Source: CAVYXA01 sp963846775
GTDB lineage: Bacteria; Verrucomicrobiota; Verrucomicrobiia; Chthoniobacterales; UBA10450
Assembly: GCA_963846775.1 (NCBI GenBank)
Contig: CAWJXB010000006.1
Span: 1,364,001 to 1,428,000, forward strand
Direction of reading: 5' to 3'
Length of the DNA stretch: 64,000 nt
Shown: in pieces, positions 18,958 to 29,472 of the stretch
Numbering within the stretch: position 1 is the first letter of the stretch
How the letters are laid out: the number at the start of each line of letters is the position of its first letter
Position numbers and translations under genes: made by a program
Notes under the pieces: generated by a model
Databases searched by the model: none
What the model was told of the DNA's origin: nothing
What the model saw: only the letters and a program-made list of their open reading frames with translations

Positions 18958-20160
18958 TCAATTCGTTAGTCTTAAGGATTCAATCAAGCGCGGATCACGG
19001 ACCGGAAAGAGCGAACTGCGCGGGAGGAGCCGCAGATAAACAAAGGCAAGAATTGAGCCGATGGTGAGAAGCGCCACCAAATCCCAGATGCTCACGTGAA
19101 TCCCGGTTCCGTGCAGAGCCGGCAGCACGATGATGTACATGTCGATCATCTGCATGAACAGAATCCAGCCCGCAACGATGCAAAGCTGGCTTGGCGTTTT
19201 CTTGATCGAGCGCAAAAGCAGGATCGCAAACGGCCCGAAGAAACGCCCGATCACGAGCAACATGCTCAACACCCACCACGACTCGGTATTTCGAGTGATG
19301 AAATATTGCGTTTCCTCCGGCATGTTCGCATACCAGATCAGCATGTATTGGCCAAACCCGATGTAGGCCCAGAAAACGACGAAGGCGAACATCCACTTTC
19401 CCATGATGTGGTAATGCTCGAGCGTGACAACATCCTTGAGATACCCGGCGCGCTGCAGGGCCGCGATCACGAGAACGAGGAGCGACATGGAACTGCCGGC
19501 TGTTCCGGCGAAAATGTAAACGCCGAACATGGTGGAAAACCATTTGTAATTGAGGCTCATCAGCCAATCGAATGCACCAAACGTTAGGCAAAGAGCGAAG
19601 ACCGGCAGGCCGGCAAATGCGACCTTGCGCATCCAGATCGTGTGACGCGGGTTGCCGTCACCGTCCTGCTGGATCGACAATCGCCGCAACAATTGCGTGG
19701 CGATAATAAAGAGACCGAAGAACAGGATCGCGCGGACAAGGAAGAAACCGAAATTGAGATAAGCGCGCTTGGTATCGAGCGCCGGCTGCTCTCCTGGCGG
19801 AATGTCCATCCAGGCATAGAGATGATGCCGCAGCAGAAGGATGGGGAGAAAGAACACCGCCATGACCGCGAGCAGCGACCCGATATTTTCAAGCTGACGC
19901 CGCACCACGACCGACCATTCTGCGTCCGTCGCATGATGCACGATGGTCCAGAAAAAATTTCCGACGCAGAGGGTGAAGAAGAATGCAAACGCAAACAGCC
20001 AGGAATAACTGAACTGGTGAGGATCGACAATCGCGCCAACTATCGAGAGCACGATGCCGATCAAGGCGAGCACTCCTAACAACATCGACAACCCCGTGAA
20101 ACGGCTGCTCTCAAACTGCTCGCCTTCCGGTGTCGGTAAATTATGAGAACGATCGCTCAT
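18958..20160 (-). CDS. actF: Alternative complex III subunit ActF, 400 aa
   Basis: This is a polytopic membrane protein with about ten helices, homologous to ActC/NrfD-type quinone-binding subunits. Characteristic stretches include FAGLPVFALCLTFGAFDWLMSL, FSTMFGVYIFAGTAGSSMS and MGKWMFAFVVFWAYIGFGQYM. ActF is the second membrane core subunit of alternative complex III, the quinol:cytochrome c oxidoreductase that replaces bc1. Its ATG overlaps the stop of actE (ATGA at 20157-20160). Length is normal for the family. Confidence 0.92.
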   Translation of the reverse strand: MSDRSHNLPTPEGEQFESSRFTGLSMLLGVLALIGIVLSIVGAIVDPHQFSYSWLFAFAFFFTLCVGNFFWTIVHHATDAEWSVVVRRQLENIGSLLAVMAVFFLPILLLRHHLYAWMDIPPGEQPALDTKRAYLNFGFFLVRAILFFGLFIIATQLLRRLSIQQDGDGNPRHTIWMRKVAFAGLPVFALCLTFGAFDWLMSLNYKWFSTMFGVYIFAGTAGSSMSLLVLVIAALQRAGYLKDVVTLEHYHIMGKWMFAFVVFWAYIGFGQYMLIWYANMPEETQYFITRNTESWWVLSMLLVIGRFFGPFAILLLRSIKKTPSQLCIVAGWILFMQMIDMYIIVLPALHGTGIHVSIWDLVALLTIGSILAFVYLRLLPRSSLFPVRDPRLIESLRLTN

Positions 20161-20906
20161 GGTTTTGCAGCCGGAGGCGCCGGTTTCTCCAGCTCAGCCC
20201 GATGCTCGGGCGGGACGTCGGCCAGGATGGCCCCCTGACTCCGTTGGAGCGCGCGCAAGTAGGCGATAATCGCCCAGCGGTCGGGGACGGTAACGTTGGG
20301 CCCGTAAGCCATCATCGTATTTTTGCCATTGGTTATCGTGTTGAAAATCTCGCCGTCAGCCATCTTGCGGATCCGGTCGTCCTGGAGACTAACGACCGTG
20401 GCCAAACCGTACTGTTTGGTGATGCCGTTGCCAGCAGCGGTGGCGCCGTGGCACATCACGCACGTGATGTTGAACCGTTGGCGACCACGCTCCATCAGCT
20501 CTGGAGTAACTTTTATCGGAAATCCGGTGCCCCATTTCCCGCCCATTTTGCCGGTGTCGTAATAATCGGTCCCGACACTGAACGCGACCCGTGAATGTTC
20601 TTCCGGAATTGCACCCGCGGTTGCCGGATTCGCCATGGTTTGCGGCTTCGGCCCGCCTGCATCGCTATACGAAGCGTTGCGGGCAGGCATCTCATAGCCG
20701 ATCGGCACCGTGCCCGGAACCGGCAAACGCGGGCCGCGGCCATCGGCAAAAAATCCGAGGGGCGCCTGGGCGCGCACTTTCATCTGACGCACCATGTCAG
20801 GAAAAACTTCCAGCGGCGAGCCGCTGCTTTTTTGTCCGCGAAAACCGAAGATGGCGACAATCGCGATGGCAAACAACAAACTAACGAGAAGAAAACCGCG
20901 GATCAT
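20157..20906 (-). CDS. actE: Alternative complex III cytochrome c subunit ActE, 249 aa
   Basis: An N-terminal signal/anchor helix (residues 4-22) precedes a periplasmic mono-haem domain with CVMCH (about residue 150, in NITCVMCHGATAAGNG) and a Met ligand in KNTMMAYGPNV (about 197). The tail is Pro/Ala-rich. ActE receives electrons from the ActA/ActB side of the complex and can dock the oxidase. Start and stop overlap the neighbouring genes by 4 bp on both sides, as is typical of the act operon. Confidence 0.9.
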   Translation of the reverse strand: MIRGFLLVSLLFAIAIVAIFGFRGQKSSGSPLEVFPDMVRQMKVRAQAPLGFFADGRGPRLPVPGTVPIGYEMPARNASYSDAGGPKPQTMANPATAGAIPEEHSRVAFSVGTDYYDTGKMGGKWGTGFPIKVTPELMERGRQRFNITCVMCHGATAAGNGITKQYGLATVVSLQDDRIRKMADGEIFNTITNGKNTMMAYGPNVTVPDRWAIIAYLRALQRSQGAILADVPPEHRAELEKPAPPAAKP

Positions 20907-21459
20907 CGCTCCTCCTCGTGAATGATGGTGATGTGCTGGCCGCCGCTGCGCTCGAACAGCTGGCGCGCTTCGACTTCGGTAAAGCGCGGGTCGCGAGCTT
21001 CGATGGCGAGAAAAAAACCGTCGTTAGTCACGCGGGCGAACCGGTTCCAGTTGAACATCGGATGATTCGGGCGGGGCAGGCCATTCATGATCAACACCGC
21101 GAAGAACGCGGCGAATGCCGAGAAGAGCACGGTGAGCTCGAACATGATCGGGAAAAATGCCGGCACGGTGAAGAAGTTGGTCGGTTTGCCATGCACGTCG
21201 AGTGGGTACAAGATCGACGACGGACCGAACTGCACGATCGCCGCGGTCAGCAGACCGCTAATGCCGCCAGCCAGAACTACGGCGCTGAGCCAGGATTTTC
21301 CGAGTCCCATCGCGTCGTCCATGCCATGAATCGGGAATGGCGAATAAACGTCCCAGCGTTTAAACCCGGCGTCGCGCACGACTTTCGCGGCTTCATATAG
21401 CGCCGCCGCGCTCGGATATTCCGCCGCCATGGCATACACTTTGTGGCCGGAAGGCGTTC

Positions 21460-21463
<4 letters not shown>
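20903..21463 (-). CDS. actD: Alternative complex III subunit ActD (DUF3341), 186 aa
   Basis: The ATG at 21463 overlaps the actC stop (ATGA). The product has the DUF3341 pattern: a soluble N-terminal alpha/beta domain (YAMAAEYPSAAALYEAAKVV, then WDVYSPFPIHGMDDAMGL) followed by two membrane helices (about residues 60-80 and 100-130). It ends in a soluble segment with FLAIEARDPRFTEVEARQLF. A longer frame reaching 21877 is an antisense-like extension inside actC and is not used. ActD sits at the membrane-cytosol edge of the complex. Confidence 0.92.
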
Positions 21464-22920
<1,457 letters not shown>

Positions 22921-23020
22921 TATGAAATTGCTGATGGCCGATCGCTGATCGCCGATCGCCGTGAGATCGAAATCGCCGAGGACGGTGATCGAAAATCGAA
23001 AATCGAAAATCGAAAATTCA
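22921..23020. repeat. actB-actC intergenic gap with 7-bp tandem repeat
   Basis: The gap contains GATCGC-type direct repeats (22938-22962) and four tandem CGAAAAT units at about 22990-23017. In the transcript this reads as repeated GATTTTC. It is the only long gap inside the otherwise tightly packed act operon and could affect mRNA processing or actC expression. Confidence 0.7.
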
Positions 23021-26000
23021 TCACGCTTTCTCCATCGGGCTGGCCACGCCGATCTGGCCGGCGTCCGGCATCTTCGGGTTCGGGTTGCGGATTCGCGCCA
23101 GATAGCTCGTGCGCGTATTCACATTCAAATATTGAAGTAAGCGGTAATTTCGATCTTGCGCTTTGATCTTCGAGACCTTGCTCTCCGGATCTTTGATGTC
23201 GCCAAACACGATCGCTTCCATCGGGCACGCCTGGGCGCACGCACTCGTGAACGAGTCGCGCGGAATCCGCGTATCGGCCGACGCACCGGCGCGCACGTGC
23301 GCGGCGATTTTCGCTTCTTCAATCCGTTGCACGCAGAAGGTGCATTTCTCCATCACCCCGCGCATCCGCACCGTGACATTCGGGTTCTTCTGGAGCTTCA
23401 CGATATCGGGTGCGCCTTTTTCGGTGAAGGGCGCGAAGTACTCTTTGTAGATCGAGAATTCGCCTGCGATTTTTTCCTTGCCGACCGGTCGCTGATTATA
23501 ATCAAAGAAATTGAACCGGCGCACTTTGAAGGGGCAATTGTTCGCGCAGTATCGGGTGCCCACACAGCGGTTGTAGGCCATCACATTGAGTCCGTCCTCG
23601 CTATGGATGGTCGCGTTGACCGGACAAACGGTTTCGCACGGCGCGTTCTCGCAATGCTGACACATCATCGGTTGATGGAGCATCTCCGGATTTTCCGGAA
23701 ATTCGCCATCGTCTTCGCGGAACTGTTTTGCGCTCGCGTAGTAACGATCGATCCGCAGCCAGTGCATCCAGCGTCCATGCGCAACCTGTAGCTTGCCGAC
23801 AATCGGGACGTTGTTCTCGGCCTGGCACGCGATCACACATGCGCTGCAACCGGTGCAGACGTTCAGATCGACCGCCATGCCCCATTGCTGGGGCGCGTCC
23901 AGCGGCGGATGCGAATAGATCGTCGGTGGTTGATGCTCCTCGCCTTCGCTCGCGCCGAGCACCTTGTTAACGAATTCGCTATCCTCACGGTAGAGATCGA
24001 GTGTTGCTTCTCGCACGAGACCGCGACCTTCAATGCTGAAATGGTCCTGCGTGATGGAGAGCGGATATTTCCGGCCAACTTTTGTTACCTTCACGCTCTC
24101 GATCTGTTTCCCATCGGCAGCGATGACGTATGGATTCGCTGCTGTCCGCAGCAGATAACCGTTGAAGCCATGATGCTCTTCGACTTCCGACCCTGTCGCC
24201 ACCGTCGCGCCGGCGTAGGGAAGCCCATTGAAGCCCGGCATCGAACGGCCATGACCTAACGAGATTGTGATCGAATGATCGGCATGTCCCGGCGTGACCA
24301 GCGCGGCGATTACCAGCTCGCGCACGACCGACTCGGTGCGGCCGGCGCTAATTTGTGCGACTCTGATTTGGACCAGATCGCCGGTCTCGACCCCAAGTTT
24401 CCTGGCAAACGCCGGGCTCATCTGCGCACCATTATCCCAAGTCAACTTCGTGGCCGGATCGGGCATTTCCTGGAGCCAGCCGTTGTTGGCGTACCGGCCG
24501 TCATCCATGGAATAGCTGCTCGTAAGCACGATCTCCGGCGACTCGAACATTGGCGCAGGCGGCGTGCTCCAAAGCAATGGCGCTGCGGTTCGAGCGGCGC
24601 CGCTATTAAAAGCCACCGATCGCTCCGGCGCGGTCACGTGCGCCGCAAAACCATCGCGCAGATATTTCGACCACGCGCTCGCGAAATCGCCCGGCGGATT
24701 CGTCGCGCGGAAAGTCTCCTGCACTAGCTCCGGGCCTTCGACTTTCGGGTGGCCGAGGAACGCGTTCAAAAGATCCAGATCCGACCACCCGTTAAACAAC
24801 GGCAGAATCATTGGTTGGATCGACAAGTAACTCCCATCGGCGGCGAGCGCGTCACCCCATGCTTCCAGGTAATGCGTCGCCGGAACATGCCAGTGGCTCA
24901 TTTTGGAAGTCGCGTCCTCGAAGTAACCAAGCCGAATAATCTCCGGCACTTTCTTTTGCAGATCGGCCCAATCCAGCGGCAGCTTCGTTTCGGCATCCTG
25001 CGCGAGACCCCGCGGCGCGTTGTAAACCGGATCGCCGCCCAGAATGAACAGCTGCTTGATCCGTCCGGCATTCATATCCGACGCGAGCTGCGCAATCGTC
25101 TGCGTACGCGAATTGCGCGGTATCTGGCGTGCGACCAGCGTCGTGCCGATGTTTTTCAACGCCGCGTTGATCGCGTAGGTCAGTAATTGCACGGCAGGTT
25201 GATTTGCTCCCGCCAGCACCAGACTCGCCCCCGGTTTCGAGACAAGGTCGTTCGCCGCTTCGCTGATCCATTGTTCGTCGAACGTCATCGCGCCAGGAGC
25301 GATCGGGAGGGCCAAGATTAACGAGGCCAGCGCACTGTCGTTGGTCGCCGTGGCAATTTTTTGCGCCAGCGCATGCGCGAACGCCGGCAACTGGCTCACC
25401 GGACAACGCAACCGATGGTCCGCCATCGAACCGGTAAGCGTGAACCGATTTTCGACCACGTAGAGCCGGTTCATCGTGTCCTTCGCTGAACTGATCCGGC
25501 GTCGCGAAGTAAATCCGCGGGTCACTGCCAGATCGCCTTCACCGCAATCGAGGAAATCGCTGCCGAGTGACAGGATCACGTCGGCGCGATCGAGTCTTGG
25601 GCTCAGGCGCGCGTTTGCTCCAAGGACGGCCTGCGTTGCCGAAACTGTCGCGTCATCGACGAGCGGCTCGTAAACGCACCACCGCATTTGCGGGAACATT
25701 TTCTCAAGCTCGCCGCGCAGACGCTCGCGTGTCGGCGAATGCGTTTCTTCAACGAGGAAGGCAAGACCGTCGCCGCCGTTCGCGCCGAGCGACCCGCGGA
25801 GTTGGGTCAGATAAGCCTCAAACGCGGTGCGATCCGTCCTCTGACCCTTCTGGATGAAACGTTGTGACCGAGTGGGATCGTAGAGATCGAGAATCGATGC
25901 CTGCGCGAACGTGTCGCTCGCGCCGCCACTGGCCGGATGCAACGGATTGCCGTCGATTTTGGTCGGGCGACCATCGTACGTCGTCACTACGAGCGGGATC

Positions 26001-26323
26001 GCCCCCGCGCGTCGCGGCATGGCCGTTGCGTAAAAGAGCGGTTTGCCGGGAATGGTCCACTCAACGCTTTTGGTAAATGGAACGAGATGCGCTTCCGGCC
26101 GGCGACAACTGGTTAGCCCAAAACCGGCCAGCGCCACCGAAGCGCCCATTAATTTGAGGAAGTTCCGGCGCGACCAATCATCGCCGTCCAATTCCGCCGC
26201 GCCGTCGGGGAATTCGCGTTGGAGCCATTCGCGAAATTCCGGCGCATCGCTCAGCTCATCGAGGCTGCGCCAGTATCGCTTCCCGTTTGTCGGTTCCGGT
26301 GGATGTTGAAATACGCGTTTCAT
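23021..26323 (-). CDS. actB: Alternative complex III iron-sulfur subunit ActB, 1100 aa
   Basis: This is a fusion of a molybdopterin-oxidoreductase-like domain (about residues 60-750) and a four-cluster ferredoxin domain (about 790-1070), the ActB architecture. A twin-arginine signal, SRRNFLKLMGASVALAGFG, lies at residues 51-69. The Fe-S Cys groups are visible as CTGCSACVIACQAENN, CQHCENAPCETVCPVN, CVGTRYCANNCPF and CTFCVQRIEEAK with a partner CAQACPMEAI. ActB homologues do not carry molybdenum; the first domain is a structural relic. It relays electrons from quinol to the ActA/ActE haems. It lies 48 bp downstream of actA. Confidence 0.95.
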   Translation of the reverse strand: MKRVFQHPPEPTNGKRYWRSLDELSDAPEFREWLQREFPDGAAELDGDDWSRRNFLKLMGASVALAGFGLTSCRRPEAHLVPFTKSVEWTIPGKPLFYATAMPRRAGAIPLVVTTYDGRPTKIDGNPLHPASGGASDTFAQASILDLYDPTRSQRFIQKGQRTDRTAFEAYLTQLRGSLGANGGDGLAFLVEETHSPTRERLRGELEKMFPQMRWCVYEPLVDDATVSATQAVLGANARLSPRLDRADVILSLGSDFLDCGEGDLAVTRGFTSRRRISSAKDTMNRLYVVENRFTLTGSMADHRLRCPVSQLPAFAHALAQKIATATNDSALASLILALPIAPGAMTFDEQWISEAANDLVSKPGASLVLAGANQPAVQLLTYAINAALKNIGTTLVARQIPRNSRTQTIAQLASDMNAGRIKQLFILGGDPVYNAPRGLAQDAETKLPLDWADLQKKVPEIIRLGYFEDATSKMSHWHVPATHYLEAWGDALAADGSYLSIQPMILPLFNGWSDLDLLNAFLGHPKVEGPELVQETFRATNPPGDFASAWSKYLRDGFAAHVTAPERSVAFNSGAARTAAPLLWSTPPAPMFESPEIVLTSSYSMDDGRYANNGWLQEMPDPATKLTWDNGAQMSPAFARKLGVETGDLVQIRVAQISAGRTESVVRELVIAALVTPGHADHSITISLGHGRSMPGFNGLPYAGATVATGSEVEEHHGFNGYLLRTAANPYVIAADGKQIESVKVTKVGRKYPLSITQDHFSIEGRGLVREATLDLYREDSEFVNKVLGASEGEEHQPPTIYSHPPLDAPQQWGMAVDLNVCTGCSACVIACQAENNVPIVGKLQVAHGRWMHWLRIDRYYASAKQFREDDGEFPENPEMLHQPMMCQHCENAPCETVCPVNATIHSEDGLNVMAYNRCVGTRYCANNCPFKVRRFNFFDYNQRPVGKEKIAGEFSIYKEYFAPFTEKGAPDIVKLQKNPNVTVRMRGVMEKCTFCVQRIEEAKIAAHVRAGASADTRIPRDSFTSACAQACPMEAIVFGDIKDPESKVSKIKAQDRNYRLLQYLNVNTRTSYLARIRNPNPKMPDAGQIGVASPMEKA

Positions 26324-26371
26324 TTCTTCATCTGGGGAGCTTCCATTGCGGAGATCTGAGCAATTGTATGG

Positions 26372-27097
26372 TCATCTATGGCACCCCTGGCAGTTCGCGG
26401 TCGGTTTGATGTTCCATTTCTCTTTCAAAGTCTGGCCGATCTCGAGCTGCGTGAGATTTTTCTTCTTCGTCCAATCTTCCTTCACTCCGCTCGGCTGCCC
26501 GTATTTCGCCACGAACTCCGCGGGCTTCACGTCGTCCGGTTTCCAGTCAAGATTGAAAATCTGGTCCTCGGGGCGCAGAAAATTCTCCGGGTGCCGGTGA
26601 CATTCCAAGCACCACGCCATGCTGTGGGGCTTCGCTTGGTAGACCGCCGGCATGTGATTTACCTGACCGTGACAAACGGCACAACTGATTCCCCGATTCA
26701 CGTGCGCGGCGTGATTGTAAAAGACATAATCGGGCGTCCGGTGAATCTGCACCCACTCGATCGGTTTGCCCGTCTTCCAACTGTCGCGCACCGGCTGAAG
26801 CTTCGGGTTATCCTTTTGCACTTGCGTGTGGCAGTTCATGCAGGTTTGCGTGTTTGGCAGGTTCGAGTGCGCCGCCACTTCGACAAAACTGTGGCAATAC
26901 CGGCAATCCATCCCGAGTTGCGACACATGAATGTCGTGGGGAAACGGCACCGGCTGGATTGGCTCATAACCGACCCGCGTATATTTTGGCGTTACGTAGT
27001 ACCAGGTTGCGCCGGTCAAGCCGCAGGTGAGCACGATCGCACAGATCGCCATTTTCAGCGGCAGCCAGTTCGTCCAGCGCGGAAAAAAGTTCGCCAT
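26372..27097 (-). CDS. actA: Alternative complex III pentahaem cytochrome ActA, 241 aa
   Basis: After one N-terminal membrane helix (about residues 13-33) there are five haem c attachment motifs: CRYCH, CMNCH, CAVCH, CLECH and CQGCH. Five haems is the count expected for ActA. The context phrases GMDCRYCHSFVEVAAHSN and MAWCLECHRHPENFLRP are characteristic of this family. The protein is periplasmic and passes electrons towards ActE or soluble cytochrome c. It is the first gene of the act operon, so the operon promoter should lie in 27098-27460 on the minus strand. Confidence 0.95.
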   Translation of the reverse strand: MANFFPRWTNWLPLKMAICAIVLTCGLTGATWYYVTPKYTRVGYEPIQPVPFPHDIHVSQLGMDCRYCHSFVEVAAHSNLPNTQTCMNCHTQVQKDNPKLQPVRDSWKTGKPIEWVQIHRTPDYVFYNHAAHVNRGISCAVCHGQVNHMPAVYQAKPHSMAWCLECHRHPENFLRPEDQIFNLDWKPDDVKPAEFVAKYGQPSGVKEDWTKKKNLTQLEIGQTLKEKWNIKPTANCQGCHR

Positions 27098-27460
27098 ACG
27101 CTCAGGGGACGCGCCCGTGCGCAGGCCGCTCCCGCCCGCCTTCGCTTGGAGCGCAGCGCAGAGCGAAGGCTGTCACGCCGGAGCGCCCCGCAGGCGGGCG
27201 ATGTCGAGGTAGATTCTCGTCACGCTCCAGACTACGGCTTGGCAGGCCATGTAAAAGGTCACCAACGCTGCGTTTAGAATGTGCTGTCTTCAGACGGTGC
27301 AAGGGTTAAGGGTTGTTGCTCGTCCGAGGGGAAGTCAGGATTGTATAAATGCGTGCGCCGAGCGCAAAACAAAATTCGTCAAATCTTCAATCGCGGGGAA
27401 AACATCAGCCGGTCGGATATTCCGATAGCGAAAAGCGGCTCTTTGGCAAAGTCGATTCTG
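27098..27460. other. Upstream region of the act operon with inverted repeat
   Basis: 363 bases with no convincing gene. It contains a 9-bp inverted repeat GCCTTCGCT/AGCGAAGGC (27138-27146 and 27162-27170) nested in a wider GCCCGCC/GGCGGGC pair, 40-100 bp upstream of actA. This could be a dispersed repeat or a leader structure. I see no confident promoter hexamers. Confidence 0.5.
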
Positions 27461-27672
27461 TCAAGGTTCGCCAACGCATGAATCCCGGTCCTTGCCTTTG
27501 GCGTCACGAATGACCAGATCCGGGTTCACTTTTTCCACCTCCTCGGCAATGCGTCCAAACTCAGGGACGCTCGCGGGGTCAATCTCTTTTTTGTAACGAA
27601 CGGTCACCGGTCTGAGCGCCAAAATAGCCTCGCTAGCATTACCCATCGACTTGATCTCATCCTTGAAGCGCC
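27461..27672 (-). pseudogene. Decayed S74 chaperone-domain fragment
   Basis: The minus strand reads RRFKDEIKSMGNASEAILAL, then RPVTVRYKKEIDP and RIAEEVEKVNPDLVIRDAKG. This matches the S74 domain of the protein at 2302-3627 (RRFKEEIQPMGQSSEALFGL, VTFHYKKEVDSG and IAEDVAQVDPDLVTADQKGE). The frame is broken just before RRF, where the SS residues fall in another frame, and it ends early before the YEAVNAMLLNEFL core. It is therefore a remnant of a second fibre-type gene, lying between actA and a divergent amidohydrolase. Confidence 0.7.
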
Positions 27673-27765
27673 GATGAGGTCATGGTGGACGCAAGTTGCG
27701 ACACACACGAACATGATTGATTGCCAATGCGCTGTAAGGGAAGGTGACACTTCCTGTTCAAAACG

Positions 27766-29469
27766 ATGGCCCAAGAAACTCGGTCTCTGCTCAGGCTGTT
27801 TTTGTTTGTCGCGGCATTTTCACCAATGCTCTGCGCTGCCGATGTGGACGCCGTTTTCACGAATGGAAACATCTACACGGTGAACGAAAAGCAGCCGAAG
27901 GCCGAGGCCATGGTGGTGAAAAATGGACGCTTCGTTTTCGTCGGCTCGAACGAAGGCGCGAGAAAATTTCACGCAGCGCGAATGGTCGATCTTCGCGAAT
28001 ACACAGTCGTGCCGGGCCTAACTGAATCCCATTGCCACATCTTCGGGATCGGCGAGCGCGAATTGCGCTTGAATCTGGAAGGCTCAAACACGCTGGAACA
28101 GTTCCTCGCAAGAGTGAAAGCTCGCGTCGGGCAGACCGGACGCGGCCAGTGGATCACTGGACGCGGCTGGATCGAGACCTTTTGGAAATCGCCGCAGTTC
28201 CCGACCAGGCAGGAGCTCGACCAAATCGCGCCGAACCATCCAGTTTTTCTCACGCGCGCCGATGGTCACGCATCGATCGCCAACAGCGCCGCGCTCAAGA
28301 TTGCGAAGATCGGCAAAAACACCCCGGACCCGTTCGGCGGCGAAATCTTGAAGGACAAAACAACCGGCGAACCGACCGGGATGCTCCTCGACAACGCCCA
28401 GGATCTGGTGACAAAACATATCCCACCGGCGACACCGGCCGAGCGCGAACAAGCCCTGCTCCGCGGAATCGAGCGTGAGATCGGCCTCGGCTGGTGCGAA
28501 ATCCAAAATGCCGGCAGTCACAAGCAAGATATCGATCTTATTCAGAAGGCGTTCGAATCCGGCAAGGCGAAGATTCGATTCGTGAACGCAGTTTACGGTC
28601 CAGGCGGAGACACGCAGCAGCTGTTGAAAGAAGGATCGACCATCGACGCGTTTGATCATCATTTCACGCAACGCACAATCAAAGTGATTTTCGATGGCTC
28701 CCTTGGTTCGCGCGGCGCGGCGTTGCTGAAACCGTACAGCGACGCGCCCGATACTTCCGGTTTCTTGACCGAAAAACCGGAAGAGCTGCGCCCGATGTTC
28801 GAAGAAGCGCTCCGGCGCGGAATCCAAGTCGAGACGCATGCCATCGGCGATCGCACCAATCGGCTCATCCTCGATCTTTATGAAGGCGCCTTTAAGGCCG
28901 TCCCGCCCGCTAATCGAAAAATTCCGGAGCCGCGCTGGCGGGTCGAGCACGCCCAGATTGTCGATCTGGCGGACATTCCGCGCTTTGCCAAACTGGGCGT
29001 GATCCCATCGATGCAACCGTCGCACGCCATTAGCGATTTGTTTTTCGCGCCGGCCCGCCTCGGCATGGATCGACTCGCCGGCGCATACGCGTGGAAGAGT
29101 TTCCTCGATTCCGGCGCAATCATTTGCGGGGGATCGGACGCGCCGGTCGAGCGCGGTGAGCCGATGATCGAGTTTTACGCCGCGGTCGCGCGCAAAAGTA
29201 TTAGAGGTGAATCCGCTGAGGGCTGGCATCCGGAGCAGGCCGTCTCGCGCGAGCAAGCGTTGAAAATGTTCACGATTTGGCCCGCCTACGCTGCGTTTGA
29301 GGAGAGGGACAAAGGAACGATCGAGGTGGGCAAACTCGCCGATTTCACCGTGCTTTCGCGCGACATCATGCAAATTCCTGCGCCGAAGATTCTCCAGACG
29401 CGCAACGAAATGACGGTGATCGGCGGGGAAATTCTTTACCGGAACTGGGTCCCGACCGAGCAAGATTAA
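27766..29469 (+). CDS. YtcJ-like metal-dependent amidohydrolase, exported, 567 aa
   Basis: A signal peptide (about residues 1-24) precedes an amidohydrolase_3 domain. Metal-site motifs are visible: TESHCHIFG (HxH, about 86-90), VETHAIGDRTNR (about 350), WRVEHAQIVDL (about 390) and CGGSDAPVERGEP (Asp, about 460). The N- and C-terminal strands form the usual composite beta-sandwich (FTNGNIYTVNEKQPKAEAMV; KGTIEVGKLADFTVLS). The family hydrolyses N-acyl or cyclic amide bonds; the substrate is unknown. The next gene starts 3 bp after its stop, so the two are probably cotranscribed, though no shared pathway is evident. Confidence 0.88.
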   Translation: MAQETRSLLRLFLFVAAFSPMLCAADVDAVFTNGNIYTVNEKQPKAEAMVVKNGRFVFVGSNEGARKFHAARMVDLREYTVVPGLTESHCHIFGIGERELRLNLEGSNTLEQFLARVKARVGQTGRGQWITGRGWIETFWKSPQFPTRQELDQIAPNHPVFLTRADGHASIANSAALKIAKIGKNTPDPFGGEILKDKTTGEPTGMLLDNAQDLVTKHIPPATPAEREQALLRGIEREIGLGWCEIQNAGSHKQDIDLIQKAFESGKAKIRFVNAVYGPGGDTQQLLKEGSTIDAFDHHFTQRTIKVIFDGSLGSRGAALLKPYSDAPDTSGFLTEKPEELRPMFEEALRRGIQVETHAIGDRTNRLILDLYEGAFKAVPPANRKIPEPRWRVEHAQIVDLADIPRFAKLGVIPSMQPSHAISDLFFAPARLGMDRLAGAYAWKSFLDSGAIICGGSDAPVERGEPMIEFYAAVARKSIRGESAEGWHPEQAVSREQALKMFTIWPAYAAFEERDKGTIEVGKLADFTVLSRDIMQIPAPKILQTRNEMTVIGGEILYRNWVPTEQD

Positions 29470-29472
29470 ATC

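Noticed and set aside
23021..26323. ActB as a formate dehydrogenase or polysulfide reductase catalytic subunit
   Set aside because: The Mo-oxidoreductase-like domain is fused to the four-cluster ferredoxin domain and flanked by actA, C, D, E and F, which is specific to alternative complex III.
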